Source: Hymenopus coronatus (taxonomy: Eukaryota > Arthropoda > Insecta > Mantodea > Hymenopodidae). From it: 64,000 nucleotides of DNA. The notes under the pieces are model-generated. The model made no database searches. It was not told where the DNA came from and worked only from the letters and a program-made list of their open reading frames with translations. Where the stretch lies: contig CM060895.1 in the NCBI GenBank assembly GCA_030762935.1, positions 34,561,501 to 34,625,500 on the forward strand, written 5' to 3'. Shown here piece by piece: positions 50,385 to 63,055 of this stretch (positions within the stretch are counted from its first letter, which is position 1; each line of letters starts with the position of its first letter). Both the position numbers and the translations under genes were made by a program.

Positions 50385-50624
50385 CTTAAAACAACTTTTG
50401 AAAACACGGACTCGCTGCTTCTGAAGTTTGCTAGTCTTGTTACTTCTGAGACCCTCATCCCAACAACTTGTGGAGAGAAGAGAAAGTAATGCCTGTACCA
50501 ATCCACTGCTGTGCAATTCATAAGCTGACACAACACCATCTTCTTGCAGAAGCTGTGTTAGTTCCTCAAGAGCCTCTTGAAGAATTTCACGCCATGCAGT
50601 GAAATTTTCTCTGTTGTTCATGTG
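50385..50624 (-). CDS. HECTD1: HECTD1-like, window exon 4
   Basis: This 80-codon exon is phase 0 at both ends, with acceptor AAACAG|CAC and donor AAG|GTGAGT. The peptide contains WREILQEALEELTQLLQEDG and SSGLVQALLSLLS, an armadillo-like helical stretch conserved in HECTD1. The C-terminal part, rich in Lys and Arg and ending RVFKSCFK, is less conserved. The upstream intron (50625-55535, 4.9 kb) contains mariner-like, piggyBac-like and DUF4817-type remnants. Confidence 0.92.
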
Positions 50625-50697
50625 CTGTTTGAAAAATTATGATAAATTATTAGTTATGAAATATTTTGTTTTAAATGATAATTAAATCTGGTATTGT

Positions 50698-50835
50698 ACA
50701 GCAGAGCGTCAATTATCCAAATTACTGGATACTAGTAAATTCCAAAAAAACCAATATTCTGAATAAGCCTTTAATTCAAACTGTCATATTTCAATGCCTA
50801 TTCACCTACTCATGAAATTTTCTAGCAGGCTGGTA
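50698..50835 (+). repeat. Possible pogo/Tigger-type end fragment
   Basis: CAGCAGAGCGTCAATTATCCAAATTAC and CAATATTCTGAATAAGCC resemble the TIR region of pogo/Tigger elements (usually cagn...cgattatccgaa). Only the end is present. Confidence 0.3.
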
Positions 50836-51540
50836 AATATATCCCATTTGCATACCCCATCCGTCATCGTATAAAACTTACCTCTTCTGTACAACGACAA
50901 GTCTCTCCATCATTAGTGCTCACAATAATTTTGTATATACTACAGTATCAATTTATCAGATTACATCATCTGTTTTGGTCTTCCAAGTCTCTGACCCAAA
51001 AAACTGTTACTGCCTAATAGGTTGAATTCTTATTGCCAAAATAAAGAGCTGAGTGAATAATTACTTCAGTCTTTCCATGAGGGGCAGAACAGTAATAATG
51101 GTTGATCCATATGAAGTGGGTAGATTTTATCTAGGCACTTCATCAATTCTATAATTTAACTTTTAAGGGTAGTGATGTGCCTTATGATATGTTTACTGAT
51201 GAATCATCAGAATTATATGATAGTGACAAAGAGGAAAATGGGGGTGCCTATACAGTAGGTTCACCGGATATTAGTGAAAGCCTTTGGCATCATAACAACA
51301 TATAAATTTATGAGGACTGGAACTGGGATGCAATACATAATATTACGTATCAAGCACAATGCTTATCTGTAGGTGAAATAAATCCTTTAACAGCTAGGCA
51401 TCTTGGTAATCCCAAAGAAGCTTATGCTGTTATTGAGTATCGGACATACCAAGTTTTGCTTAAAATAATAGTTTTCAGGGCAGAAATTTTCCAATGAAAA
51501 TTATATATAATGGATTAAAAATCAATTTTTTGTTCAAAAT

Positions 51541-52130
51541 TTACATGCACAAAATTAAAAGTATAAACTCACCAGTAAACCTAGTACTGCTGTTGTGAGA
51601 GATAGACCTCAATAATTTCAATTTCTCCTTACTCTTTGTTTTGCAAAAAATGGGAATCAAGACATCAGCTTTGCTCCAACACAATTGCATTTGAGACATC
51701 CAAATAATTAAGCCAATATAGACTCTAATTCCATCTGTATTAGAGTTAAACCATTTGGGATTGTTCAACTGTCTTACTGTAGGAGTAGTCTTCTTACACA
51801 TTTGTTAAACAAAGGTTTCAAGCATTCTAAAAAAACTTAAAAGTAAGATAATATGTCACACATGCTTGTTTGCAAGTCTTTACAAACCCCACTATTCACA
51901 GTACAAGTCCAACTCCAGTCACATTGTTTTTTTTTTTTGCACCATAATACAATAGTGTTTTGACGTGTCTGGTGCATCATTATTGGTTTCATAATTATTT
52001 TCCTCAGTGCTTTCAGTACTAAATCCATTATGACTGCCACTAGAACTTTCTTCAGACTCTTGTTTCACGTTCAGAAAGTCACTTACGCTATCACTCTCAT
52101 TTTATATCAGTTTTCACAAATCCTTCTCGT
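51541..52130 (-). pseudogene. piggyBac-like transposase N-terminal remnant
   Basis: On the minus strand an acidic region is seen (NESDSVSDFLNVKQESEESS, then STESTEENNYETNNDAPDTS). After a frame change come FNSNTDGIRVYIGLIIWMSQ, then CWSKADVLIPIF and LKLLRSISHNSS. This matches the conserved piggyBac block (LGL.I.MG....P....YWS.D.L...P.F......RF..I.R.LH..DN). The catalytic core and the ends are missing. An acidic plus-strand stretch at about 51190-51290 (DESSELYDSDKEENGG) may belong to a second, inverted piece. Confidence 0.5.
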
Positions 52131-53112
52131 CATTTGCTCAAATTCTTTTTGTGGCCATAATGGCTACTTGCAGATTGAAATAGTAACACTTTTCCTTGGG
52201 TGAAAAACAGCAAAATCAAATGGGGAAATTAGAATCACATGTATGCACTTCATTCCAAACGTATGTAAATGACATCAATGAGAAGCAACCTGAGTATGCA
52301 GCTTTGTGAGTTGAGCTTATCATACAATTCAATATGCCAAAAAAGGATGTGTGAGCTGGCTTGACAAATGACGCGAATAGGTTCCTCTAAAAATTTTATA
52401 ATGAACAAAATTTTGAAAATATTTTGATATAAAAGCATTCCGTTTGTGTTTAAGTTGTTTGTCAGCATAAAAGTATTATAATAACAAGACATTTCAGAAC
52501 TGCATCTTGATCTTCACAGAATGTAGTAAAAGGGATAAATTTAGGAAAGAATCTAAACTACTCATAAATTGTGTGGAAGTAAGTGAAGAATAAGGTTGAA
52601 GGATACTGAATTTGCATATATCAACTTGAACAGTGTTTTTACATCTTTCAGATAGCCTCTAACTACAGTAAATACACTATGCAGATTTTGCATGCTGAGA
52701 GACCCATATATGACAAATAATGAAGTCCAACAACAACTTCATGTGTCTTGAAAGGTAACAGGGATAATTGAACATTATTGGATACATTTTCTGCACAATT
52801 TGGCAACAGAGTAGGACTTAAGAGCTGAATGTTTTATTTTAGTTTGTGCTTGAAATCCAGTTTGCCACATGCCTGCGTGTTTACTATCAGCTACTGCCAC
52901 TCACGAGGGGTGTGGTTGTTTTCTTTCAAGCTATCCAATTGTGTTCACAAGAGCTGAACTAACAGCTGCATAAGAGGCTACACATACGATTTAGTCCAAT
53001 GACCAAAGATAAGGCAAATTCAAATGTGAATTATGGAAATAACTCACTCAGGTGTATCATGGATAATTAAATAAAACTACATCTTTGTAAAGAAGGATTA
53101 AAATGTAGACTT

Positions 53113-53620
53113 CAGGGTGTCCAAAAAATCAGAATAGGTGTTGATATAAAATAGGATCCAGGAAATTTATTAATGGTCAAAAACTGCAACATCAACAATA
53201 TGATATATTCATTTGCAGCAGATGTTCAAAATGTGCTCCATTACAATCTATGCAAGCCAATTTTGTCCTACCCTCGTTAAGAGTTTCTGCTTTCTGCTCT
53301 CCAGAGCTGCTTTAAACACACATGTGCAGAGATCATCAAAGCTAGCAACCTCGTTGTGGTACACTTTACTCTTCCAATGTCTCCAGAAATAATAATCCAA
53401 AGGATTGAGCTTTGCCATAAGCAAAAAGCATATCTACATACTCTTGATTTGTAAAGACTGCCATGGTTCTGAATGCATTTAATGCATCTGAAGCACTGAT
53501 AGAACCAGGTGTTATGCAAGGTGTTGGGGCAGGTAGTTTTACTGTCAACATTCCTGACCTTCTGCTCTACACACATGCCAAATATGGTGCAGTTGCCAAG
53601 CACTACTCACATGCCATATG
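53113..53620 (-). pseudogene. Internally deleted DUF4817-type transposon: N-terminus joined to C-terminus
   Basis: On the minus strand the N-terminal helix-turn-helix start FTNQEYVDMLFAYGKAQ (about 53400-53465) is joined within a few codons to LDYYFWRHWKSKVYHNEVAS and DDLCTCVFKAALESRKQK (about 53265-53400). In whole elements these two blocks flank a catalytic core of some 250 residues. The 3' end GTTTTTTGGACACCC (reverse of 53114-53128) fits a terminal GGGTGTCC repeat. It is a non-coding relic in the intron between exons 3 and 4. Confidence 0.6.
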
Positions 53621-53642
53621 TGGTACAGTTGCTAAGCGTAAG
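53566..53642. repeat. Short tandem duplication
   Basis: CACATGCCAAATATGGTGCAG...AAGC and CACATGCCATATGTGGTACAG...AAGC are two units of about 38 bp. Confidence 0.6.
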
Positions 53643-54423
53643 ACCTTATAACATTTTTATTTATTACTTTTTATTAACTTTTGAAATGGGGATGTAGTGT
53701 TTTCAAGCACTGCCAAAATGTTTGAATAAATCTGATTCTATTTCAATAATATTGCAAAATTACTACAAATGCATGTTTTAATCCTGGAAAAAAAGTTTAC
53801 AGGTGCACATTTGGAACCTTTTAATGCTGAGGCAGCCAGAAAAGTCACCCCTTTAATGCTATGCATATTTATTGTTAGTTGAAAAAATGCAAATCACAGG
53901 ACTCTGGCCAAAATTGGGTAATAATAAAATATCTTTCCTCCTTTCTGAAACATTTTCTCAGCGTTTGCCATTATATTTTTAGAGGCACCCATTCAATTTA
54001 AATCTAAAATATAGCACTACACCTGCATCATGCTGAATGTATTTTCATTAAAACCTCTCTAGTTAAGTATATCCACAGAACAAAGCCAACATACTGAGAA
54101 TGCATGTTCAGCAGCATAACTATCAATTAGTGCCCATGTGTGGATATTTATACAATGAAAAAAAAAATTAAAAAAAAATAACACTTTATCTGTTACTTTC
54201 ATAGTTTATTTCTCAACGCTTTTATTTATGATTTAGAGCTTTCCAGAAAATTAATCAAAGTAGGTAGGAGGATTGTCTGATAATTTCTCAGAACTGCCAA
54301 CAATGGTCATCACTAGTGCAACACAGTTCTGACACATTAATTCGTCATCCATTATAAGTGCACAGCTGGAGTTTCATTACTCTGGGTAGAAAGTTTACTG
54401 TTGTTGTTCTGGTGTACAAATTT

Positions 54424-55460
54424 TGAAGTTGGAAGAAACCAAGATCCGTGCAAGGATAAAGTACCTTGTAAAGAAAGGTATGAAAGCAAAAGAAATTCAT
54501 ACTGATTTATTGTATGCATTGAGAGACTCTGCTTCTTCATATTCAACTGTTGCTAAGTGGACCAACAAATTTAAATTTGGTTGGGACAGCATAGAAGATG
54601 CTCTGTGTAGTGGTCACCAAGATATGTCACCACCCCAGAAATGGTTGCAGAAGTCAACGAAATGGTTTTGGAGAATCGCCAAGACTGAAAGTGTGAGAAA
54701 TTGCTGAAGCTGTAGCAATATCGTGTGAAAGGGTATATCATATTTTGACTGAGGAATTGGATAATTATCTTCCAGATGGGTGCTCCAACTCAACACAAGA
54801 CCAAAAATGCATAGGAATGCAAATTTCAAAACAATGGCCTGTTTTCACAAAAACCCACAAGATTTTTGGTGGTGGTTCATGACCACAGATGAAGTATAGA
54901 TCTAGTACTATACAGATCTATTACTATACACCAGGAACAAAACAATCGAAGTGATGGAAGCCATGCTGGTTCCCCATCTCTAAAGAAAGTAAAGGCAATA
55001 CAGTCAGCGTGGTTTTCTGAGGTGCGAAAAGGATTCTGATGATAGATTATCTTCCTAATCTCAAACAGTTATGAGAGAATACCATGCTACCGTCTCAGAC
55101 CCACTACAGCAAAGATATGTCAAAAAAAAAGAAAAAGGCCAGGCTTAGCAAGGAAGAAAATTATCTTCCATCAAAACATTGCATGTCCGTATACTCGTGT
55201 CATTGCCATGGCAAAAAAGCATGAGCTGAGGTAAAAGTTGTTTCCCCACCAACCTTATTCATCTGATATAGCTCTGTTGGACTTCCATTTCTTCCCTATG
55301 CTCAAAAATTTCTTTAGTGGATGGAGATTCTCTTTAAATGAAGAACTGATAGCCAGTTGACAAATATTTTGCAGCCCTGGAGGAATCTCATTTTCAAGAT
55401 AGAATAAAGACATTGGAACATTGGTGGACAAAGTGCATTAAAGTACAAGGACTACATTGA
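54424..55460 (+). pseudogene. Degenerate mariner-family transposase
   Basis: The N-terminal part is still open (54423-54707), with EETKIRARIKYLVKKGMKAK and SYSTVAKWTNKFKFG, the mariner helix-turn-helix. Further on, shifting frames give MTTDEV (first catalytic Asp region), ILMIDYLPNLKQ, NIACPYTRVI (second Asp replaced) and YSSDIALLDFHFFPMLKNF, the usual YSPDLAPSDFHLFP block. Many stops and frameshifts show it is old. The terminal repeats were not found. Confidence 0.7.
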
Positions 55461-55535
55461 AAAATAAAAATAGTTTAATCAAATAATTCTCATAAGTGAT
55501 TGAAAACTGGTGCATAATAAAATTAAATACCTTAC

Positions 55536-55658
55536 CTGTTTCTGGCATGCCCGTTCTATCTGTGCCACAATGTTTCCCAACTTAGCTACCACTCCTCTTG
55601 GCTGTGCCTGTGCTGCTTTAAAGTACTTCTCATAGATTTCTTGTGCTTGAACTTTAAC
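55536..55658 (-). CDS. HECTD1: HECTD1-like, window exon 3
   Basis: This 41-codon exon is phase 0 at both ends, with acceptor TTTAG|GTT and donor CAG|GTAAGG. The peptide has VKVQAQEIYEKYFKAA, then PRGVV, then LGNIVAQIERA. It follows the human HECTD1 pattern of a dipeptide-spaced helix around DLYDDHFKA and PRGVV. No long open reading frame covers it because it is short. It was found by following the conserved protein between exons 2 and 4. Confidence 0.9.
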
Positions 55659-57539
55659 CTAAACAAATTACCAATGAAAATCATGACAATTAAGCTCTCA
55701 TTATAATAAGGCATTGATCCATTTTTGATAACTATTTTAAGATATACTTTAAACCAAAAGAATAATATTAATCTTACAAACAACTAAAGTAGCAATACAA
55801 TTAATGTCTGGTAGTACAGTAGGAATTTGCCTACATTTCAAGGCTGGATGCACTATATTGAGCATTTGATAGTTTAAAACATAATATGATATTAATATGC
55901 AACTATTCATGTTTGATTTAAAAATATCTTCTGAACTACTGTAAAAAATTAATTTTCTGATTACTCCATGCGTAGAGTGCATGTTTGATAGTGGCCAATA
56001 ACGCTTACCAATACCTAAAGTATCAATCCAATAATGGTAAAGCACATAGAAACACTTAGAAGAAAGCTTGGATGGTGGTAACCTGCTCAAATATCACTGA
56101 AATGTTTATCTCACATACAAAGAATTTCTACAATTAGTACCAAATGAAATACCATAGTTCCAGTAACAACTTCAATTTCATACAACATTTCGCACTGAAT
56201 AAAATAATAAGCTTATTTTATCAGAATGTAATTCTTCTATATCTTAGATATCTACATCATTGTTACCATTAGTGCCATTATCTTTGTCACTCAACTCAAC
56301 TGTACTTAGGGGCAGACGAATCAAACTGCATATTGCATTAAGTAGCATAAGCCAAATGTTAACTGCAATCAGGCTTTTTGCATTTTTTGGAGGAAGAATA
56401 TTAAATTGAATACATTAAGCCTTTATTTTATTTGTTTAACATTATTTATAAAAATAATACCAATCTTGGTATTAGGATTCAATACCAATCCATAAAGAGG
56501 AGAGGATAAATCCCAGCTTGGATCCCTCTCTGGATCAAGGTCATTGTTCAAAAATGAATGCATAACCTATAGCTTATCTTACAATATGTTATGCCATGAT
56601 CTTGTCTTCATCAATTCTGAAAAAATTATGAAGTACATCCACTTCTGTTTCCAGTATCAAAAACCAACAGCATCCTTCCAACTTTGAATATTATATTTTT
56701 AAGCAATTACAAACAAATTACATTTTTGGGAAAAAAGAGGTGTATGTATTTATTGTGTTCTGATTTTAACTTATTTTAATTCTGAGGTTTAACTATTTCC
56801 TCACTTATGCTGTTGTTAGCTACATTCTGTAACACATTTGATTGTTCATTTAACATGCTGTGATCTGGTAGTTCACACAATGGAGATTTGATTTTAAACA
56901 ACAGAGGTAACAAAGTAATTATTATTTATATGACCTGTTAATTTTATTCATTGATTACTCTTAATAAAGCCCATTCAAGGTTATGAATTTCATAAACTAA
57001 GATAACATGTAAGACACATAAGAGTTTTTACATAAACCTATGCTTGAAAAAAAGATGTATGGCAGCAAAAGTGTTTAACCATTAATCAGTTTTATTCCTT
57101 CCTTATTACACATAATTAACTTCTCCAATGGAATTGGAAAACATTTCTTCTGCAACAGAGAATATGCTTTTGCAAATCCTGGTAAAGCTATACTCAAATC
57201 TATTTATTATAAACTACTTAAGAGAACTGTAATATCCTGAAATTATCATACTACCCCAAATAGGAATGTACTAATAATTACTCCTATAAATTAACACATT
57301 TCTCTAAACTTTTCCTGTAGTTTCTCAAAATATGACAAAGCAAAATTCCTTTGGAATGCTAGAGTCCTGTAATTATCATTTAAAGAAAACCTCAAGTACT
57401 CAAGTCTTACTGGCTGGAAGCGATTAGCAAGGCCTACTACATTAATCAACTTTACTTTGTAAAGAAATGATAATGTTATTTTAAGTTACTATTTGCATGG
57501 ACTTATTTCTAAGAAGCAATCTCTGAAGCTAATACTAAC
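55659..57539. other. Intron between exons 2 and 3
   Basis: AT-rich, no element or RNA recognised. Confidence 0.45.
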
Positions 57540-57707
57540 TTTCTGCTTCATAGCCTCAATCTTCGACCGAAGGCGCTTCCCACGCTTTCCTGTCCAACCT
57601 GCTGCAAACTCTGGACCCAAGGAAGTTTCAGCCGTGAATGAGTGTTTTGTGCCACGATTAGACTCAAAAATAAAGCCAGGAAGATCTTCACGTAGTATTG
57701 TTGCTTG
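57540..57707 (-). CDS. HECTD1: HECTD1-like, window exon 2
   Basis: This 56-codon exon is phase 0 at both ends. The acceptor is TTAG|CAAGC and the donor AAA|GTTAGT. The peptide includes [16 protein letters not shown], then AETSLGPEF and [13 protein letters not shown], all highly conserved in HECTD1. The acceptor chosen adds one Gln, so the junction reads DGQQ-QAT. The other nearby AG, four bases further on, would break the frame. The 3.8-kb intron upstream holds a mariner element at 59842-61164. Confidence 0.93.
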
Positions 57708-59839
57708 CTAAGTACATAAAATAAAAATGCATCTTTATCATTAATTATTTCTACAATCAACAAAGTTTGGAGAAAGTTGCTACTTAACAGAAAACCACAT
57801 GCTGGGTTCTTCAATTTCTCAATATAACATACCTATTTGAAATGTCTACTGAGGCAGTTTCTTTCTATCATTCCAAAGTAACAGATGGTATAACTGAATT
57901 GGTCATTGCAGAAGGTCATGAGTAAACCTTCTTTTACAAAAATGAGTTTTATAATGGATTAACACATTTAGGGGTATACAAACCAGTGTACATGGAATTA
58001 GCATGAATACATCATTAAATTGCTGTTAAAAATTAATTATTAAATTTATTGATATAAACAAAGAGTATTTTAATCTACTAAGGAGACTTTCATTAGAAAA
58101 CTTGCTTTCCATTGGATAAAGTACCTATCAATGTGAGGAAAATGGAGGACATAATTAAAGGAAAAAGTGCATTGTTACAGAATAAGTTGAGCTTTATGCA
58201 GAAATTTTATAATTGCCAATAGACACCACTAATGTTGAATATGATGGAGAAGATTAGATTCTGTTTTATTTTACAAATTTTATCTAACTCCAACTTTCAT
58301 GAAAGGATAGCAAAATGTTTATAAATAGAAAATACTGAATTTTTTTGTGAAGATTTGTAACATTCTCAATAGTAAAATATATAATGCAAAATTAATTTCT
58401 AGAACAGTTTAGAGTTTGTAAACATAACATGTCGGTTATAAATAGCCATTACTTTTCAAAAATAAACAAATAAATGCAAATTTGGTATAGTATCTAGATG
58501 TGACTTATTTACTTTTAATAGTAGTGTTAAATATACAATAGTGCATTCATTTAATTATCACAAGTTTTGGTTATTAAAATGGCATTTTTTGGAAAAGCAA
58601 ATTATTAAAAATAAAAACTTTTGTTAGTTTCCTAACACTGGTATAATCTTACTAACAACATTTAATAAAGCAAAAATCACCCATTCCGTTTTATTCTAAA
58701 TAATTTTTCATCTGCTGTAAAAACCTAAACTTAGTAGCTTACAACCTACTGGAATGACTAATTCAACAATATGGTTATCTTATATACAAAGAAACCATTT
58801 GTAACAGGTACTTAAAATTTCATATATAATCAATAAACAGTAAAGTATGAAAGAAGGAAGAGTTTCAGCTGCAACCTTTGAGGTTATTAACTTCTTATAG
58901 AGCTACAACAAATAAATGCTTTGCCATATAAACAGATGTCTCCTGATTAGAATTATTATATATTACAAAATAGGCATTAGGTGAAAGCAGTAATAATACC
59001 TAAAGGAAAGTAAAATATGGCACATTAGATGATGTCAATGACTAAGGAATGCAACTCTAATAAGAAAAATATGAAAAAGAAGGATTAAAACCAAGCAGGG
59101 ACTGGTCTATAATACAAATGAAACTAAACAAAAGGTCAAATTACTGTGACAAATAAAAACTAAAAATGCAGTCTCTGTTATGCAGATACGTCTGAGTAAC
59201 ATATACTGTAGTGAATAACAGGCTAGTAAAACAATAGTGATTGAATCAACTAGAATATAGCTTAAAAAAGAAAAGAATTTTATTTGTAAGAGAAACTTTA
59301 AAGCAGCTAATTGTTATAACTGTATAAACTGCAGATGGATGCAAGTAAGCAACTTCACTACTCTTCAATAAAATGAGTAGGATACAAAATGCTCCTGGTT
59401 ACAAAAGCTGAACTATCTACTGTATTAAGTAATGTATCTTAATGACTTATTTCTGAATGTCTAAATTCCATATTTTCATAGAACAAAGACATTTGGCAAA
59501 TAGCAGATGTAATTAAACTAATAAAAGACTAAATCCTATTTCGTTAAACAAATACCTTTGAAATTAATTTTCATTGCAAAATTCAAAATATGTTCATGAT
59601 GTCCTGCAAAACGCATTAGGAGTATACATTTTTTATTTTTTAATAATTCATTTAACTAATACCTTGAGGGCATTATGGGATAATGCAGATTAAAATATAT
59701 AAATGTCAAGGAAGAAAAAGAATAAAAATGCATAATTTTTATTGTATAATCATATACATAACTTATCTGTAAATATATACATAGTATATGTTCTTATAAT
59801 AAATAAATTTTACATTGCACAGTTTTTGATTTTTATATA
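57708..59839. other. Intron between exons 1 and 2, left part
   Basis: AT-rich with no recognised feature up to the mariner insertion. Confidence 0.45.
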
Positions 59840-59841
59840 TA

Positions 59842-61164
59842 CGAGGGCAATCCAGAAAGAAACCGCCGTTTGTGCATAGCGCAGGAAGTGGTGGGAGTAG
59901 CGCCATTTTCTACACATCAGTGTGCACAGTGGTCAGTATGCTTCTAGCTATCTAAGGAAGAGCATTGTACTGTTGCGCGTTTGAGAGATATAACCTCAAA
60001 ACATGAGCGCCGCAATAGAAAATCCAGCCAAGTGTGAGGGGTGCGGTGTTATAACATTTCTTTTGGCAAAACATCACTCAGCAGCCGAAATTCATCGTGA
60101 ATTGTGTGCAGTATATGGTCCTAACATTATGAGTGAAGGTGTTGTCCGTCAATGGGTACGATTTTTTAAAAATGGAAGAACTAACATTCATGAAGAATAC
60201 AGGAGTGGTAGGCCTACTCTTGTCAATGATGACCTGGTGGTCAAAGTGGATGGAAAAGTTCGTGAGAACCGTCAGTTCACGATAACGGAAGTTTCCGATC
60301 ATTTTCCCGAAATTTCTCGAAGTCTTTTGCACGAGATAGTGACCAAATACCTAGGCTATCGCAAGATTTGTGCTCGTTGGGTACCAAAACTGCTGACTGA
60401 CGACCATAAAACCAAAAGAATGAGTTCTGCCACCGACTTTCTTTCTCGGTATGCCACTGAAGGAGAAGCATTTTTGAACAAAATTGTTACTGGTGATGAA
60501 ACTTGGCTGGCCTACGTGAATGTTGAGACAAAACGGCAGTCAATGCAATGGGGACATAACGCTTCTCCAAGCAAGCCAAAGAAAGCCCGTCAAAACTTTG
60601 TCTGCGAGGAAAGTCATGGCTACAGTTTTCTGGGATGATAAGGGCATCTTACTCGTTGAATTTATGGTACGTGGCACGACTGTCAATTCTGAAGCCTACT
60701 GTGAAACGTTGAAAAGACTAAGAAGGGCAATCCAAAACAAGAGTCGTGGTCTTCTGTCATCTGGTGTTGTGTTTCTGCATGACAACGCTTGCTCGCACAC
60801 AGCTCAAAGAACAAATGAATTTTTGGCCAGTTTCAAATGGGACGTTTTTGACCATCCCCCTTACAGCCCGGACTTAGCTCCCAGTGATTTTCATCTGTTC
60901 CCATACATGAAACAGTGGCTTGCATCTCAGCAATGACGAAGAGCTTCATCACGCCGTGACGGTTGGCTACGTTCACAGGCGGCCGAGTTTTATGCAGAGG
61001 GTATTTCAAAGACTGTTAAAAGGTATGATAAGTGCTTGAATTTATTCGGAGAATATGTAGAAAAATAGAAAAAATTTTGTTTTTTTCATATATAATACAA
61101 TTTTTATATCTCAAATGGTTTAATTTTTATTTCCAAATGGAGGTTACTTTCTGGACCGCCCTCG
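59842..61164 (+). mobile_element. mariner element, nearly complete, with TIRs and TA target site
   Basis: The left end CGAGGGCAATCCAGAAAG and the right end, which in reverse reads CGAGGGCGGTCCAGAAAG, form terminal inverted repeats of about 30 bp with a few mismatches. Both ends are flanked by TA (59840-59841 and 61165-61166). The 1323-bp length is normal for mariner. It contains one plus-strand transposase gene with frameshifts. It lies in the intron between window exons 1 and 2 and is antisense to the host gene. Confidence 0.93.
60003..61069 (+). pseudogene. mariner transposase, frameshifted, DD34D
   Basis: The transposase would cut and paste its element at TA sites. The first frame (60003-60638) opens MSAAIENPAKCEGCGVITFL and carries two helix-turn-helix motifs, LLTDDHK and TGDETW (first catalytic Asp). 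The frame changes near 60585-60605. The second frame (to 60936) has ATVFWDDKGILL, HDNACSHTA (second Asp), then exactly 34 residues to the Asp in YSPDLAPSDFHLFP. A stop after WLASQQ comes from another frameshift, and a third frame holds the C-terminus, GWLRSQAAEFYAEGI to GEYVEK, ending near 61069. All three catalytic Asp are present but no single frame is intact. The start Met fits other members of this group. Confidence 0.88.
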
Positions 61165-61553
61165 TATATACAGCTGCTTAGCTTCCATGATTCTATTGCA
61201 AAGAATAATGACCCTTCTTACAGCTGTCAGCTAATTGGGGCATTCTTAAACCTGAACACAAATGACTGAAGATAGACATGTACTAAAATAACTAACTATG
61301 CCAATCTTATTTACATGGAGTGTTTCGGGAACATTTTTCATTGCAAGCCTTATTTCATCTGTTTAACTTGATAAAAAAATACTAATTTCACCAAATAAGT
61401 AGGATTTCCATTAAAATATGATTTTATAACATGAATCTCATAATTAAAGCGGGATCTAGAAATAAGTGTCAGGATCAGATTATTTCTAATAAGCATGACT
61501 ACGGACCTCAACCAAAGTTAACTTAAGGATGGCATGCTAGATTTGTGACTCAC

Positions 61554-61729
61554 CTGTTGTCCATCAGAGTTATGTATATGCAGCTCTCCTTCCTTTCGGC
61601 TTGCTAGAGCCCAATTACCAACTACTAGTCTAGTTGGTCCAGGACGGGAAAGGATTGGTTGACTGGGAGTGTTAGGTTTTACTTGAGCCCGTGCACGCTG
61701 AAGCTTTTCTAAGAATTCACCACGGTTTT
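61554..61729 (-). CDS. HECTD1: HECTD1-like E3 ubiquitin ligase, window exon 1 (partial gene)
   Basis: This is the most upstream exon seen of a HECTD1-type HECT ubiquitin ligase. The acceptor reads TTTCAG and the donor CAG|GTGAGT. The exon begins with two bases of a split Glu codon and ends in phase 0. The peptide starts [18 protein letters not shown], continues with a PSQPIL / [11 protein letters not shown] motif and ends IHNSDGQQ. This matches the region after the ankyrin repeats of animal HECTD1 almost residue for residue. HECTD1 is a roughly 2600-residue ligase that passes ubiquitin from an E2 to substrates through a C-terminal HECT cysteine. Fourteen in-phase exons of the gene lie in this window. 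The ankyrin repeats should lie above 64000 and the HECT domain below position 1. The family assignment rests on recognition of conserved stretches in many exons. Orthology within the HECTD1/Ufd4-like group is an inference. Confidence 0.93.
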
Positions 61730-63055
61730 CTGAAAGAAGCAAAATTATTATACTCTGTGTCATCTTTGCTAAATTCTTTTGTCATTTCAGTCATAAAATA
61801 CACAACTGTTTACTAGGGTAATGATAAAAATCTAAGTTTGCATTTAGTCTAGCTCTGTAATGCATGAAATGCAATTGTAAGAACCTGCATTTTTACTCAC
61901 CATTTGAGGGAAGTAAGTATTACTTTTAAGCCTTTTTGTGTATCTTAATAGACGTTGCAGTTTTCAATGGTGCTATGACATGCAAAAAATATAGGGGCTG
62001 TTGGAGGATAATTTAGCTGTGTAAAAATAAACAGGTCTTGACATTAAATTTTATGTGTGTTTTTCCATGGCTGAATCATGGGTAGCAATATTCAACTTTA
62101 GTAGTATGGATATTTTAAGTATCTCTCTAGGCTGGATTTTATCCCTTCCCTTAATTTTAACTGATTTCAATTAAATTTCAAATGCAATGATACAGCTTTT
62201 AAAATACCACATGGACACAAAATAAAAAACACTAAATTTACCTATTAGGTAAATCAGTCAGAACCTAAACAATATGACTTTTATAGTCTTATTAAAGAAT
62301 TCAACTATTGTTACAGCATTTTCCTAATTTACAAGAATTGAAATTTAACACATTAATGAAGAAACAGTGAGAACTATGCAAAGTGATAGTTAAAAATTGA
62401 AAAGACACCTAAATTGATTACATGGCAGAGGAAAAGCAATCTAGAATATCCATATATAAATCAATTTTTGTAAGTATTTCAGGTTATAATTTTGATATCA
62501 ATTTCACAGAAAAAAAAAAAAAAAAAGTGAATAATTTTATTTCCTAGAAACTCTTTCCAATCAGAAAGTTTGTTTTATTGCTGATAATAAAAATACAGGT
62601 TCCTAATTAGATATAAACCAAGCTTATGAAATGAAATGCAAAGCTTTCTTAAGCCTTGTTCACATTGTCTAAGCCTTCTTCAAAGTATATGAACTACTGA
62701 GCTGATACCAATTCCTAAAATTTACTCTTGGTCAAAAAATTGTGACTTAATTTAATTTGTGTGCAATGTTGATTAAACTGCGATAATTTGAGAGTTCATG
62801 GCCATTGAAAGAGATCTAGATGCTTTAAATTCCACAAAGTTTCAAAATATGTGAAAACTACACAAGAAAAGAGGTGACGGAAGTTGGGCTAGCACTCTGT
62901 TACTAATATTACTTTTTCTTGAATGCACTTATCAACAAATCAACACATCAAGCAGCTTTCGTATCTGAACTTCATAGGTTATAGCAAAGCTAGCTGCCAA
63001 GCAGATGAAAAGCTGTGGCACTCTCAAATAAACAATAGGTTTAAGTCCCCCCCCC
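61730..63055. other. Upstream intron of the HECTD1-like gene
   Basis: AT-rich with an A-run near 62510-62526. No exon was found before the window end. The previous exon should end with the G of the split Glu codon. Confidence 0.45.
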
